Origin: Hydractinia symbiolongicarpus
Taxonomy: Eukaryota > Cnidaria > Hydrozoa > Anthoathecata > Hydractiniidae
Direction of reading: 5' to 3'
NCBI RefSeq assembly: GCF_029227915.1
Contig: NC_079877.1
Span: 10,727,351 to 10,791,350, forward strand
DNA length: 64,000 bases
In this document: piece after piece, positions 27,461-42,200 of the stretch
Position numbering within the stretch: the stretch's first letter is position 1
How the letters are laid out: every line of letters starts with the position of its first letter
Translations under genes and position numbers: made by a program
Notes under the pieces: model-generated
Database searches by the model: none
The model's input: the letters and a program-made list of their open reading frames with translations, nothing else
What the model was told of the DNA's origin: nothing

Positions 27461-30400
27461 ATTTGCGTTATCTTCCGTAAGAATCCTAAAGCAAAAAAAA
27501 ATTATACGTTATTTTGCAATTTTTTTCCTAAATTAAGAAAACCAATATCTACATAAGTCTTTTTAAAAAATACAGTGCATATTTTTATGGCGAACAATCT
27601 TTAATTTTCAGTTTTCAAATGTCAATAAAAATTAGATTAATTGTGTATAACCAGCCATTTACTTGGAGTACTGGATAAAAACTGAGTTAGAAGTGTAATG
27701 CTATCTTTTTAATGTATAATGAACATTAAGTTAAAAAGTGGAATAATTTTTCTAAAAAAAAAGTTTCCTTCCAAAACATTACCACATCCAGCCTAGATGT
27801 TTTCTTACAAGAATTTGCATGGGATGCGGTTTTTTCCTTTTATGCAAAATACGGAAACAAACTGTAAGATTCTCTTAGAAAGTAAAAAAGCTCTTTAAGG
27901 AAAAACGCATGATAAATAGCCCGATAAAAAAAATTTCGACAGTTCGTTTTTTAAATGTTTTCTTCCGAGGTAAACATTGAGACAGGATAAACATTATTGA
28001 GCCTGTACATACAATGTCATTAATAATTATACACATAATGTATGTTATAATTGTCTCGCAACAAGAGTGAAACAAAAAAAATCGTATTGTCCTCCAAATT
28101 AGAAAACATAATCATTCCCGAAATTCTGTACGGGTAAGCAAGTAAAATTTGTTCCGCTTTGCAATTCAAAGTTCCTTTTGTATTGTAAATGGCTCCAATA
28201 TTTATATAACTTTTCAAGAGAAAGAACATCGAGAATGCGAGTCACGCGAGAAATGTAAACAAAGTCAGAATCAAATCAAATGATCACAAGATAGTTTACT
28301 TTCACTGTAAATCAGTGCAGTATACATAGATATGTATATACATAGAAAAAGTAAGAAAGAAAAATAACAAGTAATATTGATAGAAACAAAGCGAAATAAT
28401 CTGAAACGCACCTGCTCACAAGTTTAAAAGAAAAAAGAGAAAGAAAATATACTAACACAGCATTGATGTTATTTCCAACTTTGCTTCTTCATTTCATTCA
28501 AGAAATATTTATTTAAATTTTCCATAATAAGTAGTTTGTTTTTAGTTTTTATAAAAAACAGAATAACTTTGAAATTTCTGATGTTTTAATAAAACTATAT
28601 AGCTATATATATATGAAACTATATAAATTTAAAAAACTCAAAAATTTGATCTTAAAAAAAATAATAGCTATTCCTTACCTTTTCACAATATTTTCTTCTA
28701 TCATAAAGTCAGATATCTTTAAAAAAAATATGATTTTTTTTTGTTTACAAAAATAAACTTATAACAACTTTCTGCAGCACAGCTTATACTTTTTATTTTC
28801 GTGTTTAGATCAAAACAACTTTTTCGTTATAAAGCGTACACACTCCTCCGCAGATACTTTACACTTACACTTACACTTTACACTCCATAATAAAGCAATG
28901 GAGAGTAGTTTAAAAGAAAGTGTTTGATTTAATTATGATGAAAGAACCAGACTTACTAATGAGCCACAGCATATAGAAAAAGAAAAAGCAGATTCGAAAG
29001 CTATTCTCTCAATACACAAAGCTGTCGTAATTTCTCGCAATTTATTTAACGCGAGAATAACGATCGACTATTTAAATTTCAGCCAAGCGGAGTGGGGGTC
29101 AGGGTCAGTTTTTCATATGTTTTCTCTCCTTCAACATAAATGACAATCTGTTTACTTTATTTCACTGAACATTTATTCAGTTTATATCTAAAAAAAACCT
29201 CATTACATCATCAATTTAATCCTAAAGGCCGCTTTTAAGGCGTCTCGGCGCAGCTTCTAGAACTTTTTTCGTAAAATTTTAATTTATCTAAAATAGTCAC
29301 TTTTTTGGTGTGTCATACATTGGGTCTTTCATTGGATAACCTTTTCCTCGTTCGTTAAACGATCTTTTTACAATCCGTAACACAAACAATTTTAATTGAA
29401 GTATTAGTCGACTTAAGAATCGTTTTAAGAATAAATTTAGCAAAAAATTATGATTCTTTCAAAAAAGTGTGAAGTCAGCAACTTTATTATTTCTTTCAAA
29501 ATAGAGGGAATTTAAGTACATTTTTACATTCAATCTTGTTTATGTTCTAATAAACCAAACATGGAAAGAAATTTTGCATAGTCGGGGAGAATTCGACGAA
29601 GGGTCGCGCGTCCTACATATTTTCTGCATCGCTATTCCGTATATCGTTTCTCTTGCATGGCGTTAGCATGAAGTTATGAGATTTACTTAGACGGGATGAC
29701 TGCTGATAAAGATGCGACTATAATGACGTTTTTAATGACAAAACCCCCGGTGGCTCACAGACGAGTATTATAACATAAACAAACTAACAAAAATACATCG
29801 TTTTTTGTTTAAAAATATTTAAATTTTAGCTGTGGACGGATGCGCTTTTTTTTAAACAAAATTCTTCTCAAAGATATTTTGATTTACAAAAGGCAAAATA
29901 TACGGTTTACATATTTCGATGGTGATAATGAGTGAAATAGATGTTTTTAAAGATAACCTTTTCGAGAACATACATGTATCAATTAAAAACAGAATTTTTT
30001 TTGTAATTCAATAATCTATTCAATGATAATTCAGGAAAAGTGCGTTCTTTAACATATACTCAATTTTTGACAAAATTCATCCACAAAATTAGGTTCTTAT
30101 AAAAAATAAATATTAAACGTCCTTACCGAAATCACCAAACGAAGTTGTTCACTTCAGAAAATACACGTATATCGCTTGTTGCAACTTTAACTAAACATAC
30201 TTTTACATTCCATTGTTGGAGAACAGTTGTCGCTTAGCAACCCTGAAAAGAAACATTTCACAAACATGAAATCCAATAAAACCCTTCCTTAAAAACTGCC
30301 ACAAGCCAATTAAAAGAAGCCTGTCGCTACCATATTGAATGCTTCACGCAATAATGGTATGAATTTCAGTTGTTGTCAATGAAAGTCTTCAGTCTCTAGT

Positions 30401-31758
30401 ATCACTTGCGATTTTTGTGTGTCTTAAATATTTTTTTTGTAACACTAAAAAAAAATTCTTTCTTTTGCTTCTTATTCTTTAATCTTTAATTTTTTTATAT
30501 TTTGAATCTATATGCAAAAAACTTTATACACGTCAGAAACAAAATTTCTGCAAATAAACTTTACCTTCAAGCCTCAAATACAAATTAGGCTTCCTAGCGC
30601 GTGTGACCACTTTCTTTCATTTCAATATTAAGTTGTATATAATATGCCTAAAGATAAACTTCCACTAAATATAATCTTGGAGTTAGCAAGGTTGACATTT
30701 AACCAGGCGGGGTATGTCGAGTAAAATAGTTGTAAGCATTTTGATTGGCTGGCAAAGCTTATTAGCAAGGTAAATTTTATCCACTTTGTACCAACCAATC
30801 AAAATTCGGCGTTGAAAATTTTGTCCAATAAAAGATCGGCTTTGCAGTTATATTTTTTGATTATTGTGATTGATGACGCAGAAAGTAATTGATGTTATTA
30901 AAAATGCATAAATTACAGAACAGCGACAAACCAAATTCTTAGAATGAACCAACATTTGCTGGAACAGAAATTTTCTTTGAAAAACGTCAAAATTGAACAG
31001 AAAATATTCTTCTGATGAATTTAAAAGAGATTTTAATAGACCTGGTTATGAATTCCAGTGCAACAGAACATATACATAAACTATCCCCAATAAGGAAAAA
31101 AACAAACAAACAAAAGATTAAAAAAAACACCTATCGATAAAGACAAGCAAATAGACACTTAGTTCCCAGTTCTTTAGTTTCAAGTCCCTCTAGTTTTCTG
31201 CCAAAGATTTAAATTTTAAGTTTTTTAACCATTCGCCATAAACTATTCATCTTCACTTCAAATTTTCATTTTAAAGCTCTTTAACCTCGAAATTGAATGA
31301 TAATAAAAATAAAAATGCTCATGACCAGCGTGGTACAAGTTTATCTATATATTACAACCATATTTCAAACTCTTCTAAATGTTTCTCGTAAGTAAAAATA
31401 TATTATTTCTTATAAAAAATAAATTAGCGTAAAAATACATTTTTAACTCCAGTGAACTAAACCTATACATAAAAGTATATACACATTAAAACTACATTTA
31501 CACGAAATAAAAGTCTACACACACTACCCGACTTCTTTTCACGTTTGCATATTATGCACTGAGAAAAAAATTTTTTTTGCATGAATGGTTACAGCTTCAA
31601 TAGCCAATGTTATTAAAAATGAATTTGAAATTTCGTTTACTTATTCATTGCGTAACTTTACTTAGCCGCAAAAACTGTGGTTTGTTTTTTATCGTCTAGA
31701 CGAATATTACTGACTTACGTATTCGCTTTTATCGAAAAAACAAAACAAATAAAGGTGT

Positions 31759-31915
31759 TGATAAGGGCGAATCTCCACGGGACCATTTTTACGACGATCG
31801 TCATAAATACTCGAATTTGATTGGTCGCCATTTTTGTCATGATGAAAAGTTGAATTGGTTTTTACTTTTCGTCTCAAAAATCATCGCAAATATCGTCCAG
31901 TGGAGATTCGGCTTA
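31759..31915. repeat. Short TIR (MITE-like) element
   Basis: TAAGGGCGAATCTCCAC at the left and GTGGAGATTCGGCTTA at the right are inverted repeats about 155 bases apart, and inner sequence shows further weak complementarity (ACGACGATCG against CGCAAATATCGTCC). No coding frame. Confidence 0.6.
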
Positions 31916-32844
31916 AGGCAGGTCAGAGATATTTCCCATGAGAAATTAAAAATAATTTTTCACAAAAAAAATATTGGGTTAATTAACGATAATATTTGAT
32001 TCTACATCCTTGGGGGATGCGTTGTCAATGGGTGGTAGAGACGACTTGCTGGTCGTTTTACCTAATATTCGTGTAGGACACATTCGATCGAAACGTGTCG
32101 ATTTAGGTAAGCGCAACGCATTGTGAAGCTGTGTGAGTGTAGTGCTAAAATGAAAGATGAAGACACGTGCAAATGTTTATGCATTGTATACAACAAACGT
32201 TGAAAGTTTCAGTGCAAGTAAATAAAAAAAATTATTACAAATAAAGCAGTAACATTTTTCACTTTACATTACAGAAGCTATAAGCAGGTTACCGCACACT
32301 GATGTTTTAGAGGAGGGACTTCTACAGTTTAATAGGTGGTCTAAGAAATTATTGCATGAGCTCATTAACACCTAAATATAACGGGAGAGCCACACTATAA
32401 TTGACAGTTTATAAATGTCTCAAAAGCTTTTCGAGTTGTAGAGTGAAACCACGTGTAAGGTAAATATACAAGTTAAGAAAAATTCAAAGAAAAAGTTAAC
32501 TGCAAACCTGATAAGCTGTCTCTTACGATTTAAGTACAATTCAGATTCGTCTGCTTCAAATCGAGCATGTCCTTTAATCGTAAGTGCCTAATATATAGAA
32601 CGATTCCTTTATACAATATTTGTGTCATAAGAACATTTCTGTTTCACGAGCCTTTGCCAGAAAATAAGAACAAAATAAGGGCAGCCTAACTAACTTCGTT
32701 GGTTTTAAAACTAAGAACAAACCTAGTTTAAATATTCTGATAAAATAAGAACAATTCAGGTTGTAAATTTTCTTAGAACTATCTCTAAGCTACCAAATGT
32801 TTTAGCTCGCGGCAGTTTTTTTTTCTCATTTATAATAATCGCAA

Positions 32845-32925
32845 AATGTTCGTAATGGCGGGAATGTTCATAATGGCGGGAATATTCATAATGGCGCGAA
32901 TGTTCATAATGGCGCGAATGTTTAT
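32845..32925. repeat. 18-bp minisatellite
   Basis: About four and a half copies of GTTCATAATGGCGGGAAT with G/C and single-base variants. On the - strand it gives a repetitive HSRHYE frame that is an artefact. Confidence 0.85.
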
Positions 32926-33171
32926 GAACGCAATGGTAGAGCTGCACCAGGAACAGAAACATCCATTATTCTGAAAATTTTGGAAAACTTTAAAAAACAA
33001 AAATTAAAAAAAGAACAACAAAGTGAGGCTGGTTTCTGAAGTTGTGTTCGTACTATTAAACAAAATAAGAACAACACAAAGTGAAAAAAGACTCGAAAAA
33101 TAAGAACATTAGGTCCAATTTTAGTGCTTTTTATCAGAAAAGCGTGAATTTTGTTAGTCAAATCTAGCTAG

Positions 33172-33215
33172 GATGGAGCCCGGATGGAGTCTGGATGGAG
33201 CCTGGATGGAGCTCA
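33172..33215. repeat. 11-bp tandem repeat
   Basis: Four copies of GGATGGAGCCT with single-base variation. Confidence 0.85.
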
Positions 33216-33260
33216 CAAGCAAGTGGTGCTGACACAAAAAGTACAACTCAAACCACTCAC

Positions 33261-36200
33261 CGTCAAGTTAGCTCCAACGTTGAATCGAACAGTTCTTTTT
33301 GATGACGAGAAGATGAGAGCAATGTTTTGCTGAAAACAAAAATGACTAAATATTCCTACTATTCTTTAGTTAAAAAAATCCTTTTTCTCTTTTAATTCCG
33401 TCGGAGTGTTTTTTGTTCGGATAAAGCCTTGTTACTACCGTATAGGGTGGTTACTCAATTTACAAATTAAAATTTCAGGCTAATGAGACTTTTTTTAACC
33501 GCTGAAATGCAATGATTATGGTTTTCTTTAAAAAAATTCGGGTTGTAAATTCGATGAATAATAAATAATTAAATTATGTTATTTTCTGGTGTAGTACATT
33601 GCTTTTTTGTTTAAAGGTTCCAATCGTGATGATTAGGCAGGTTTTTATCAATTTTTCTTGATATTGGGAGAGGGTTAATAAATTTAAATAAGTAAAAAAC
33701 TCAGAATCATGAGTTGTCCTTACACGGTCTATAATGGCGGGTAGAATACTAAATTACTTGTGTCATAAAAAGAGTATTACATGTCCTTATTTTGTAAATT
33801 TCGGTATGACGTTGGCAAAACATTTTAGGCTTTTTCAGGCTCCCTTTTTTGATTCTTGACTATTCCAGGTACCCAGGCTTACTGGCCTTATTTATAACAC
33901 CACATACGTAACAGTTCATTGTCTCCTATATATTTTGAAAAACAATATAAAACAAAGAAAATATTAACCTGGTCGAGCACTCTTACTGAGAGATATTTAT
34001 TCAGTGGAAAACACAAGGGTTGAAAAGGTGGTGCGTGGACATGACCTTTAACAAAATACCACTGCCACCTTTTTCTTTTGTTGCCTTTCTTGTCAAACTC
34101 TATACCACCATGTGCGTTCACAAATAACCTGGAAAAAACATATGGGCGGTTAAATGAATGAATATAAGCAGGTGAATGAATTAATGAATGAATGAATAAA
34201 TGAATGAATGAATGAATGAATGAATGACTAACTAACGAACAAAAAAGTAAAGAATGAACAACTACAGGACTGAGTGCACAAAATGAAATGACTTTTGAAA
34301 TCAAAATTATTTGGCATTAAAGAAACTGCAGTGAGTGCTATTTGAATAAAGGGCAATAAAGTTACGAAGCATACCTTAGTCGGTGATTTCTTTTATGATA
34401 ACAAATGGCGTGTCCGTTTGGTTCAAATAAAGCAAGTATACCATCATCTTCCAAGTTGTCAAAATGCGTGTTCTAAATAAAAACGAAATTAGAACTGATA
34501 ATGAACAAAAAAAACTTAAATTAGACAATTGCACAGCTAAACAGACCACAACTAGGCGGCCGTTAGCTTTTCACTTTGTGTGAAATTTTACAGCACTTTA
34601 TAGGAGGTATAACAATTCTCTCGAAATTTGTGTGGGCGAAATGACACAAAATAAGAAAAAACTTACTGATTGGACAATATAAGTATACTTTCCTTTCTCT
34701 GTTGATGTGATCATAACTGCTACAGTACCATTTGGATAACTTTTGCCAAGTTAAGTGTAAAATATCAACAACAAAAATTTTTAGCATATAATAAGGATGT
34801 GTGATAGAATAGAGAATGCAGAGAATGATGTAGTAGTGCTGATTTTTAGATATAAAACAAGTAAATTCAGTTATCAAGAAAAGTACTGAGAACCAGAACA
34901 CCATCAGTTTAGTGGAAATTTTGACAAAATCAAGAACAAACAAAGATTGAAGTCTGACCAACCAATCTCACAAAAAGCTGTCTAAGAAAAAGTTGTCTCG
35001 TGTTGGTGGCTTTTATTTCGCCCAAAAAAATATTTCTTACTGCATCTCTCTACTGCAAATGAAATGTGCATCTTGAAATACTACGTTTCAAAACTGAATT
35101 TCCCCTAAAACTAAACTACAACCAAGAATAAAAATCATCAAATATTACAATTTATAATTATTACATTTTTTTCTTATTTGAACTTTATAATTTCATTATG
35201 GTAAAAACTTCTTACTAGTTAACTGTTAAAACTTTTCACAGTTGGTTTAATAAGTTTATTTAGAGTTGCAGTGAAGGTGACATGACAGTTCTACAATGGA
35301 ATGACAATTACATGGGTGGGTGTATCAATTCTAACAGGTGTGTGGAAACTTTAAGGCGGGTGACAGTAGCAAGGCGTGGTAGTGGTTTCTTTTCTTAGCA
35401 GCTTATTTATCTTTTCACCGCGTACCATAACCACAAGGAGATTCTGCATTTCAAAATGAAAGACTTAATGTAGCTATTGAATTGTTTAAAAAAAATAAAA
35501 AAGCAAGTCTATGCTTCTGATTCTAACAAGTTTGCTATTTCAAAAGAGTTGCATTGTTGTCTTATGTTACGCACTGCCAGTGGTGGATAATTAGTAGAAT
35601 GAGTAGTGCTGATAAAATATAGCAGCTTTTTCTTTCCTTTATATAGTTCGTAATACAATATTTTTTAAAAAATAGATAATTAGATTTTAACAATATTAAC
35701 ATTACAATAATTGATGTGGAAAAAGAAACAGAGGGTAACAAAACTTAAACTAAACCTGAAAACCTGGAACAAGGAAGACATGTTCGGAGAGAAATTTTCT
35801 AAGTTTAGCAAATACACATAAGAAGTTAGGCACGACCTTAACCGTAACACTCAGAGTGTAAACAAAGAATTAACACCACAGGTAGCACCCATGAAAATAA
35901 ATTGATGGTGGATTCCATTACTTTTCAAAACAAATTCCTTCATGTTTTTAGTTTCAATTTTTGAAAAAAAACTTACTAACTAAATAACCTTTACATGAAT
36001 AAGAAACATAGCTGTAAGTAATAATTCAGAATGATTCTCAATTGTTTTTTTTTTCTTATTAAATTCGAAGCCCTCAGACTTTCTTGGTAATATTTCATAT
36101 TTATTTTTTATATAAAGTTTAAATTATATATTTATGTTCATGAATAATTTCTCTTTATCTATTTTTTAGAATTAAACAAATTTTAACAAAAAAATTGCCA

Positions 36201-39200
36201 CAAAAGAATCTTTCGTAGTACAAAAGCTACAGAAGCTACAAAAAAACTTTTTTAAGAAAGAAACGAAACCAAAAGTAGAATAGGAACGTAAAATTACATA
36301 ACCTACAGTGAAGTGGTGTTAGAAGTATTCCTGACTGTTAAAAAAAATATTGAAAAGTAACTTTTATTAAGTAACTAGTTATGTTCACAGAACAGTGCAT
36401 TTTCTTTGACATATAAAATATAGTTTATATAAAGGCTCAAATTATACCAATTTTTTCTTGTTTATTTAAGTTAAAGTTTGAAATTCAAAATTGTTATAAA
36501 AGACTTACTATACAAAAAGTAAAACAAAATTATAAATCAATCTTGTCAACTTAAAAAGAACTTTTTCACGAAACAATTTGAGTTTGTGGACTAACTTTTT
36601 TTGCACAAAACAGTTTAAAGAGAATGTTTGTAATTGCTTTTCTTAATTTTGTTCCTTGGTAGCAGTACGACAACGGATTAATCAATGCTTTAACGAAAAT
36701 CAAAGTACATGATAATTGATGAAACATGTGTAACATATTGTCTTCTTGATATAACTTCAACGAAATGATACGAATCATATTAATAGTACCAAACGGTGCA
36801 TAGCAAACTGTCAAAGACAACAACATAACGAATGTGAACTTGAAGAACTTTTTTTTCTTTTCAATATCAGTTTCATTTTGATGCATGGTACCTTTAGCAG
36901 AGGAAGATTGGGCAGTATTGTAAACTTTTAAAATCACGTGGTATATCTTATAGGTCAAATAATAACAGACGAATGTCATCATAGGAGAAACAATAGCAAC
37001 GAACGTTGTTGTCAACTTTCTCACTGTCATTACAGTTGCAATGACATGTAAGACAATGTTAAGAAGCCACATGATTATGCATACTGTAACATAGTATCTT
37101 GGACTATCATGTATCTTTTCATGATAAAAATATGGTTCCAATAACACAAGATATAAATCAAACACAGTACAGCCTAAACTTAAAAATTGTATAATGCCAG
37201 TAAATGTCGAAACAAATCCTAAAGCAGTTGCTATATCACAAGAAATGTCTACTTCATACAAAGATGCTGTCATTACAAAGGACCATAATGGCGCCACAAG
37301 TAGTGACATTGCGATGTCACAGATAGTCGTGTTGCAGATGAACACATACTGCACTGTATGTAAACTACGTGTTTTATAAATTGCAACCAGTGTTAAGACG
37401 TTTAAAAATAGCGACAAAATAGCTGATGATACGGCGATAATGATATACACAGTTGTTATATAAATGCAAGAATGACATAACGGTACTCGTAAAAACAATG
37501 TACAATTTATCACTTGGGCTTTTTCCCCAGTCATTTTTTTAAATAACAGTTTTTTACAGTTTGTTGTGTTGTTATATTTTGTTTGTGTAAAAAAAAAACA
37601 GGAATAAACAAAGGTTCTTATTGAAATCAACATTTCACCTGTCCTTCCATTATTAAATAAATTAATTTATGAATGGATAATGTTGCAGCTGTATATTACA
37701 ATTGCAAATATTGTATAAAGTTAAAAACCCTTATCTTTATATAGGTGTTATCTGTGGTTTTCATGGATAAAATCTTTTTAGTTTATTCTAACAATAATAG
37801 AAAAAAAAATAGCAAAAAGGATACTAGCAACACCCTGTGCCATCTGGAAAAATAGTAAGAAACCTTTTGCCATTTTCGTAGAATCTTTGGTTTAAAATTT
37901 CAGATTTCTAAAAACACGATAATTAACATTAAATCAGGAGTATAATACATATATTAAAGGCCCTATAAAAAGCAGACAAATATTGCTAAAGGCTATTGTG
38001 TCTTGTTTCAGGAGTGTGAGGGAGAAGGGGGGAGGGGGGTTGATAATCGTACTATGCCCATTCTGCTTGCTGCAAGATTGTTGTTTTTATTGTTCCTATT
38101 CTTATTATTAATATTATTATTATTAAAAAGAAGAAGAAAAAGATAGAAAATTAGGTGAATATAAATTGATATAATGAAAAAGTTTGAAAAAAGTGAATAA
38201 TAATCAATAATAATTGCAGCAAGATTGAAAAAAGAAAAACGAAGTAAATAATAAATGAATAATGATGGTCTAATGTTGAAAGCATTTGGAACAACCCACC
38301 TGCAACAGGGTCGTATTGACTTCGATTTTAAAATTATCGTCTTCAATAACAGGCTTTTCTGGTATAGGTGAGACAGGTTTGATTGTCCAACCATCTTCCA
38401 TACATTTCATAGAAGTCAGGGAAAATTGAATTGTTTTCATCTGTCGAGCAACTGAAATGTAAATGTTTGACAGTACATTACACAAAGATGTAACCAAGAT
38501 TACACAGTAATTTTGAAAAGAAGAAAAAAATGTGATAAATATCCAAATTAATTGGAAATTGTATTTTATATTGCAGTTACGATACAGTTTCAAAGAAGGT
38601 TTCTATATTCGAATAAAAACATAATAGTTTAAAAAAAGAAATATTTTAATCTATTTACACAAATTTGCCAAAGTTGTTCAGATAAATACATTATTGACAG
38701 TTTACATTAAAAAATTTACATGTTTTCAAAAAAATATTCCCAGTTTAAACGAATCTGGGAAAACATTTTTCAGAAACTATTCCATTTTAATCTTTTATTA
38801 TTTTTATGCAGAATCTGTATAAATTTCTATTTTTTATTAATTTAACTAGTGAATTTAAATCTAAAGTGTAAACATTATCTGTGCTTTAACTTTCAGGGTA
38901 TTAGCTAGCGTAAATAGAGGCCGGTAAATTGAAATTTTTAGTTTCACGAAAATCATTGCATAACATATTTTTATTTAATTATTCTTTTTTCGTTAACGTT
39001 AGATTAGCATTTCACGTAAAGTTAAAAATGGTAGCATGCGAGTAAAAAATGCGAAGTCTTCAACCGATGTTTTAGAAGAAAATGCATTGGGAAAGGCATC
39101 TGAGAACATGGAATTTCAAAATTTTCTATACAGACGCTACCATGGACCGTCCTCTGGGATACCCTCATCAAAATTCCCAATTGAGGCCTAACTGCCTCAA

Positions 39201-42200
39201 GTAGGAATTTCTAGCTAACACACTGACTTTATACATTAAGGTTGAAATAAACGAAATTACCCTAAAGTAATCCTTTACTAGTTGTTTCATTCAGAAAAAT
39301 AAAAAGAGGGATAAGGTTCTAATCAGGAATTTAAAAAGTATTGCTTATAGCTCAGGTAATCACACTAATTTGTCACTTAATAAATCCCAACATTTGAAAA
39401 AAATGTTGTTGTCTTTCGACACTCTGTATTTTACTGAGAATCTCTCTCAGTTAGTAAGGATTACTCCCCATCAGTTGTACACCACGGTAGCATACATTTA
39501 CATTTTAAGTTTTTAGAAAAATGCTAAATTACTTATTACAAAAAAAGAGATGTATTGATACATTAAATTAAATTTGCAGTAAAAAATTACATGAGAGCAG
39601 GGAAAATAATTTTATTGTTTGGGTAAAACTGATAGTGTCAAGTGTTGTACAAATGTTGTACAAAAAAAGATCCGTCATTTGAGTTTTGATGATGTAGGTA
39701 ATTACTGGTTGACACAAATTTTTTGATCTAATCTATCTTGTAGAGCTCTGGATGCTCATCAAGAAAATACATAGGATCATAAGCTTTTGATAAGTGGTTC
39801 AAGTGAAATTGGAATTTAAAGTTTTTATTTATGAAGTCATCAACCTATCTTTTTTAAAACAGATCTAGCTTTAGGTTCTGGGTGGTCCCTTGTTACCTGA
39901 CAGTAAAAAATAACTCATTTCACCTTCTGTTTTCAAGTCGTCGCAATGGCCTGGCTAATTTTATTAAACACATTGGTGCCTTATGTCAAAAAATTACACA
40001 TAAAAATATACATATTTTTTTGGCTGTAAGAAAATGAACATATCCACATATCCATATTTTTTACTAATTATTCTGCTACAGGCAATTTTTGTATATTCAC
40101 TAATTAAAACATTATTATTAGCGTTATTTGGTTTTAGAATGAAAAAAGATCAGTAATAAAATAATAACTGCTTTATCTATTTCGAAATTTTGAAATTGTT
40201 TAATTACCGTACTACCGTATAATGTTATTCTATTCCTACTGAATTAAGACCAGTGTGAATACAGCTGAAATTAACTTTATTGCAAAAATTCTGTTTCAGT
40301 AAATAAAATCCAAAACTTTTTATAGAGTATAAGAAACAGACCTCTGTTTCTCTCGTTTTATTATTTTGGAAATTATTATTTCGAAAATTAACTTTAACTT
40401 ACATTTTTACATATCTTTTTAAGCCTTAATACAAAAATATTAATAGCATATAAATGGCTGATTATTATACTATTTCTAGAACTTACAGGAATATAGGTTG
40501 GCTTGTTGTGCAGCTGCTTTCTGCCTTTCCAGTTCTCTTTCCCTTTGTCTAAGAATTATAAAACAACTGTCTATATAAATCACCTGGTCTGGGGTTTAAA
40601 ACCACAGAACTTTGACTCAAAGATATCGAAGGCTGAGGAAAACTAAAGGAGACATAATCAAAATCTCCAGTCAACATCAACTTCTTATTTTCCTAACAAT
40701 TTTTACTAGAACTTGCAATATTCTTATATTTTCAGCTCTTTTGAGTCAAACCATCAAATTATTTATTTTATTTTAATAATAGTGCTTTACATTTGTGATT
40801 CACAAGTTTATTATATATATGTTAATATTCCTTTCACAGGACATGACAATTTTTCTGGTGTAAACATGACATTATAATTTATGCAGACTAATTTTAAATA
40901 TCTAAATATTTAAACAAAATATCTTGAGATATGAAAAAATATATATAAGACTCGTTATACTATAGCTCTACAACACAAGTTTAACATCATTTGTTGCACC
41001 AGGATCTCCTTTAAAAAAATTTTATCCAGAAAATCTGGCTAGTACTTTAAAAAATAAATATTATTATCAATTATAATAATAATTATAGCTTACCTTTCTG
41101 CCACTTTCTCTTTCACCTCTTTCTGATTAACTTCGGAACCAGACGCAACACGTGGAATGATATTGATAGTTTCATCTTCCGTGTCACTTTCAATATCTTT
41201 AGAAGTTAAATGCAGTGTGATGAAGTGTTTATATTCAGCGCAGCAGAAAAGCTAGATAGCAAGAAACAAAATAGAACAGAATTTTCATATTGCTTTATAT
41301 CGCATATTCTTTGTTGCGTTTTTAAACGCTAAGAATCATTAAAAGTGGGAAATAAAAATTTTTAATATTCCTCAGAAACATTTTTTAGGAAACCAAACAA
41401 ATGCTTTCACTTAGCAATTAAAACATTTTTAACTTCCATAATGTAACTTCTCTCACCAAATAGTAAGGGAGGGTCACTTGGCTTAAATTTGCCCTTAACA
41501 GAAGTGACAGAAATTTTAAAACTTATTGGGTGGAGTTGATACAGAAAAAAACACATTTTATACCTGGTCAGATGAATCAGCGTTTTGTATATCAGCAAGA
41601 GTAGGAACACTGTTAATTAATTCACCACAGCAGTGACATCGGCTACTATATAAGCCACACTCTGACTTCGGTAGCTCTCCAAGTAACTTTGAACTTCTAA
41701 TTGTTTTCATTGGTTTCTCCCTGCGATATTTTAAAATCTCTGGCGGGCCCACAGCAGAACGTTCTTTTTCTTCTTCAAACCACTGTGTGCTGGTGTCACT
41801 TTCAACAGAATCACTGGAAAAGTTTAACTTTGACTTTGATTCTATCGAAGCTGTTGATGGTAGCCTGCGTTTGGTTTTCTTTTCAACTTCAACTTCATTA
41901 ACAGACTTAACATGCTGAGGAACTTGCTGAGTTCCAATATTCTTTTTAACAGGTTCCTCCTGTTTTTCTTTAGCATTAGTAACTTTGACATGATCCAGAG
42001 CATCCCTAACCTTTTGTTTATTCTTTTCTAACATTTCCATATCTTCTAAGTAACTCCATTCAGTTTGCACTGCCTGTGAGATGTACTTGCATTCTCCAGG
42101 CGTAGGAGTAAACAATAAATGGTCCTGGCAACTGACATTCTTGCTTTCTTCTCCATTAGCAGAGGAAGGAAGGGATGCAATTGGTATTCCAGTCAAATTT

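Larger units (their letters stand above)
27461..33260. other. Gene-poor AT-rich region
   Basis: Upstream of TMEM164 and downstream of the last recognised exon of the FAM194-domain gene. I see no exon with convincing protein similarity. It contains a MITE-like hairpin element (31759-31915), an 18-bp minisatellite, an 11-bp tandem repeat and a short ACTTAC repeat at about 28856-28880. The missing terminal exon of the FAM194-domain gene should lie somewhere here on the - strand. Confidence 0.5.

Noticed and set aside
32756-32962. HSRHYE-repeat frame as a protein
   Set aside because: Produced by the 18-bp minisatellite.
35390-35450. Possible FAM194-gene exon after a TTTTGAAATGCAG acceptor on the - strand
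   Set aside because: It reaches a stop and has the wrong phase; the exon chain is complete without it.
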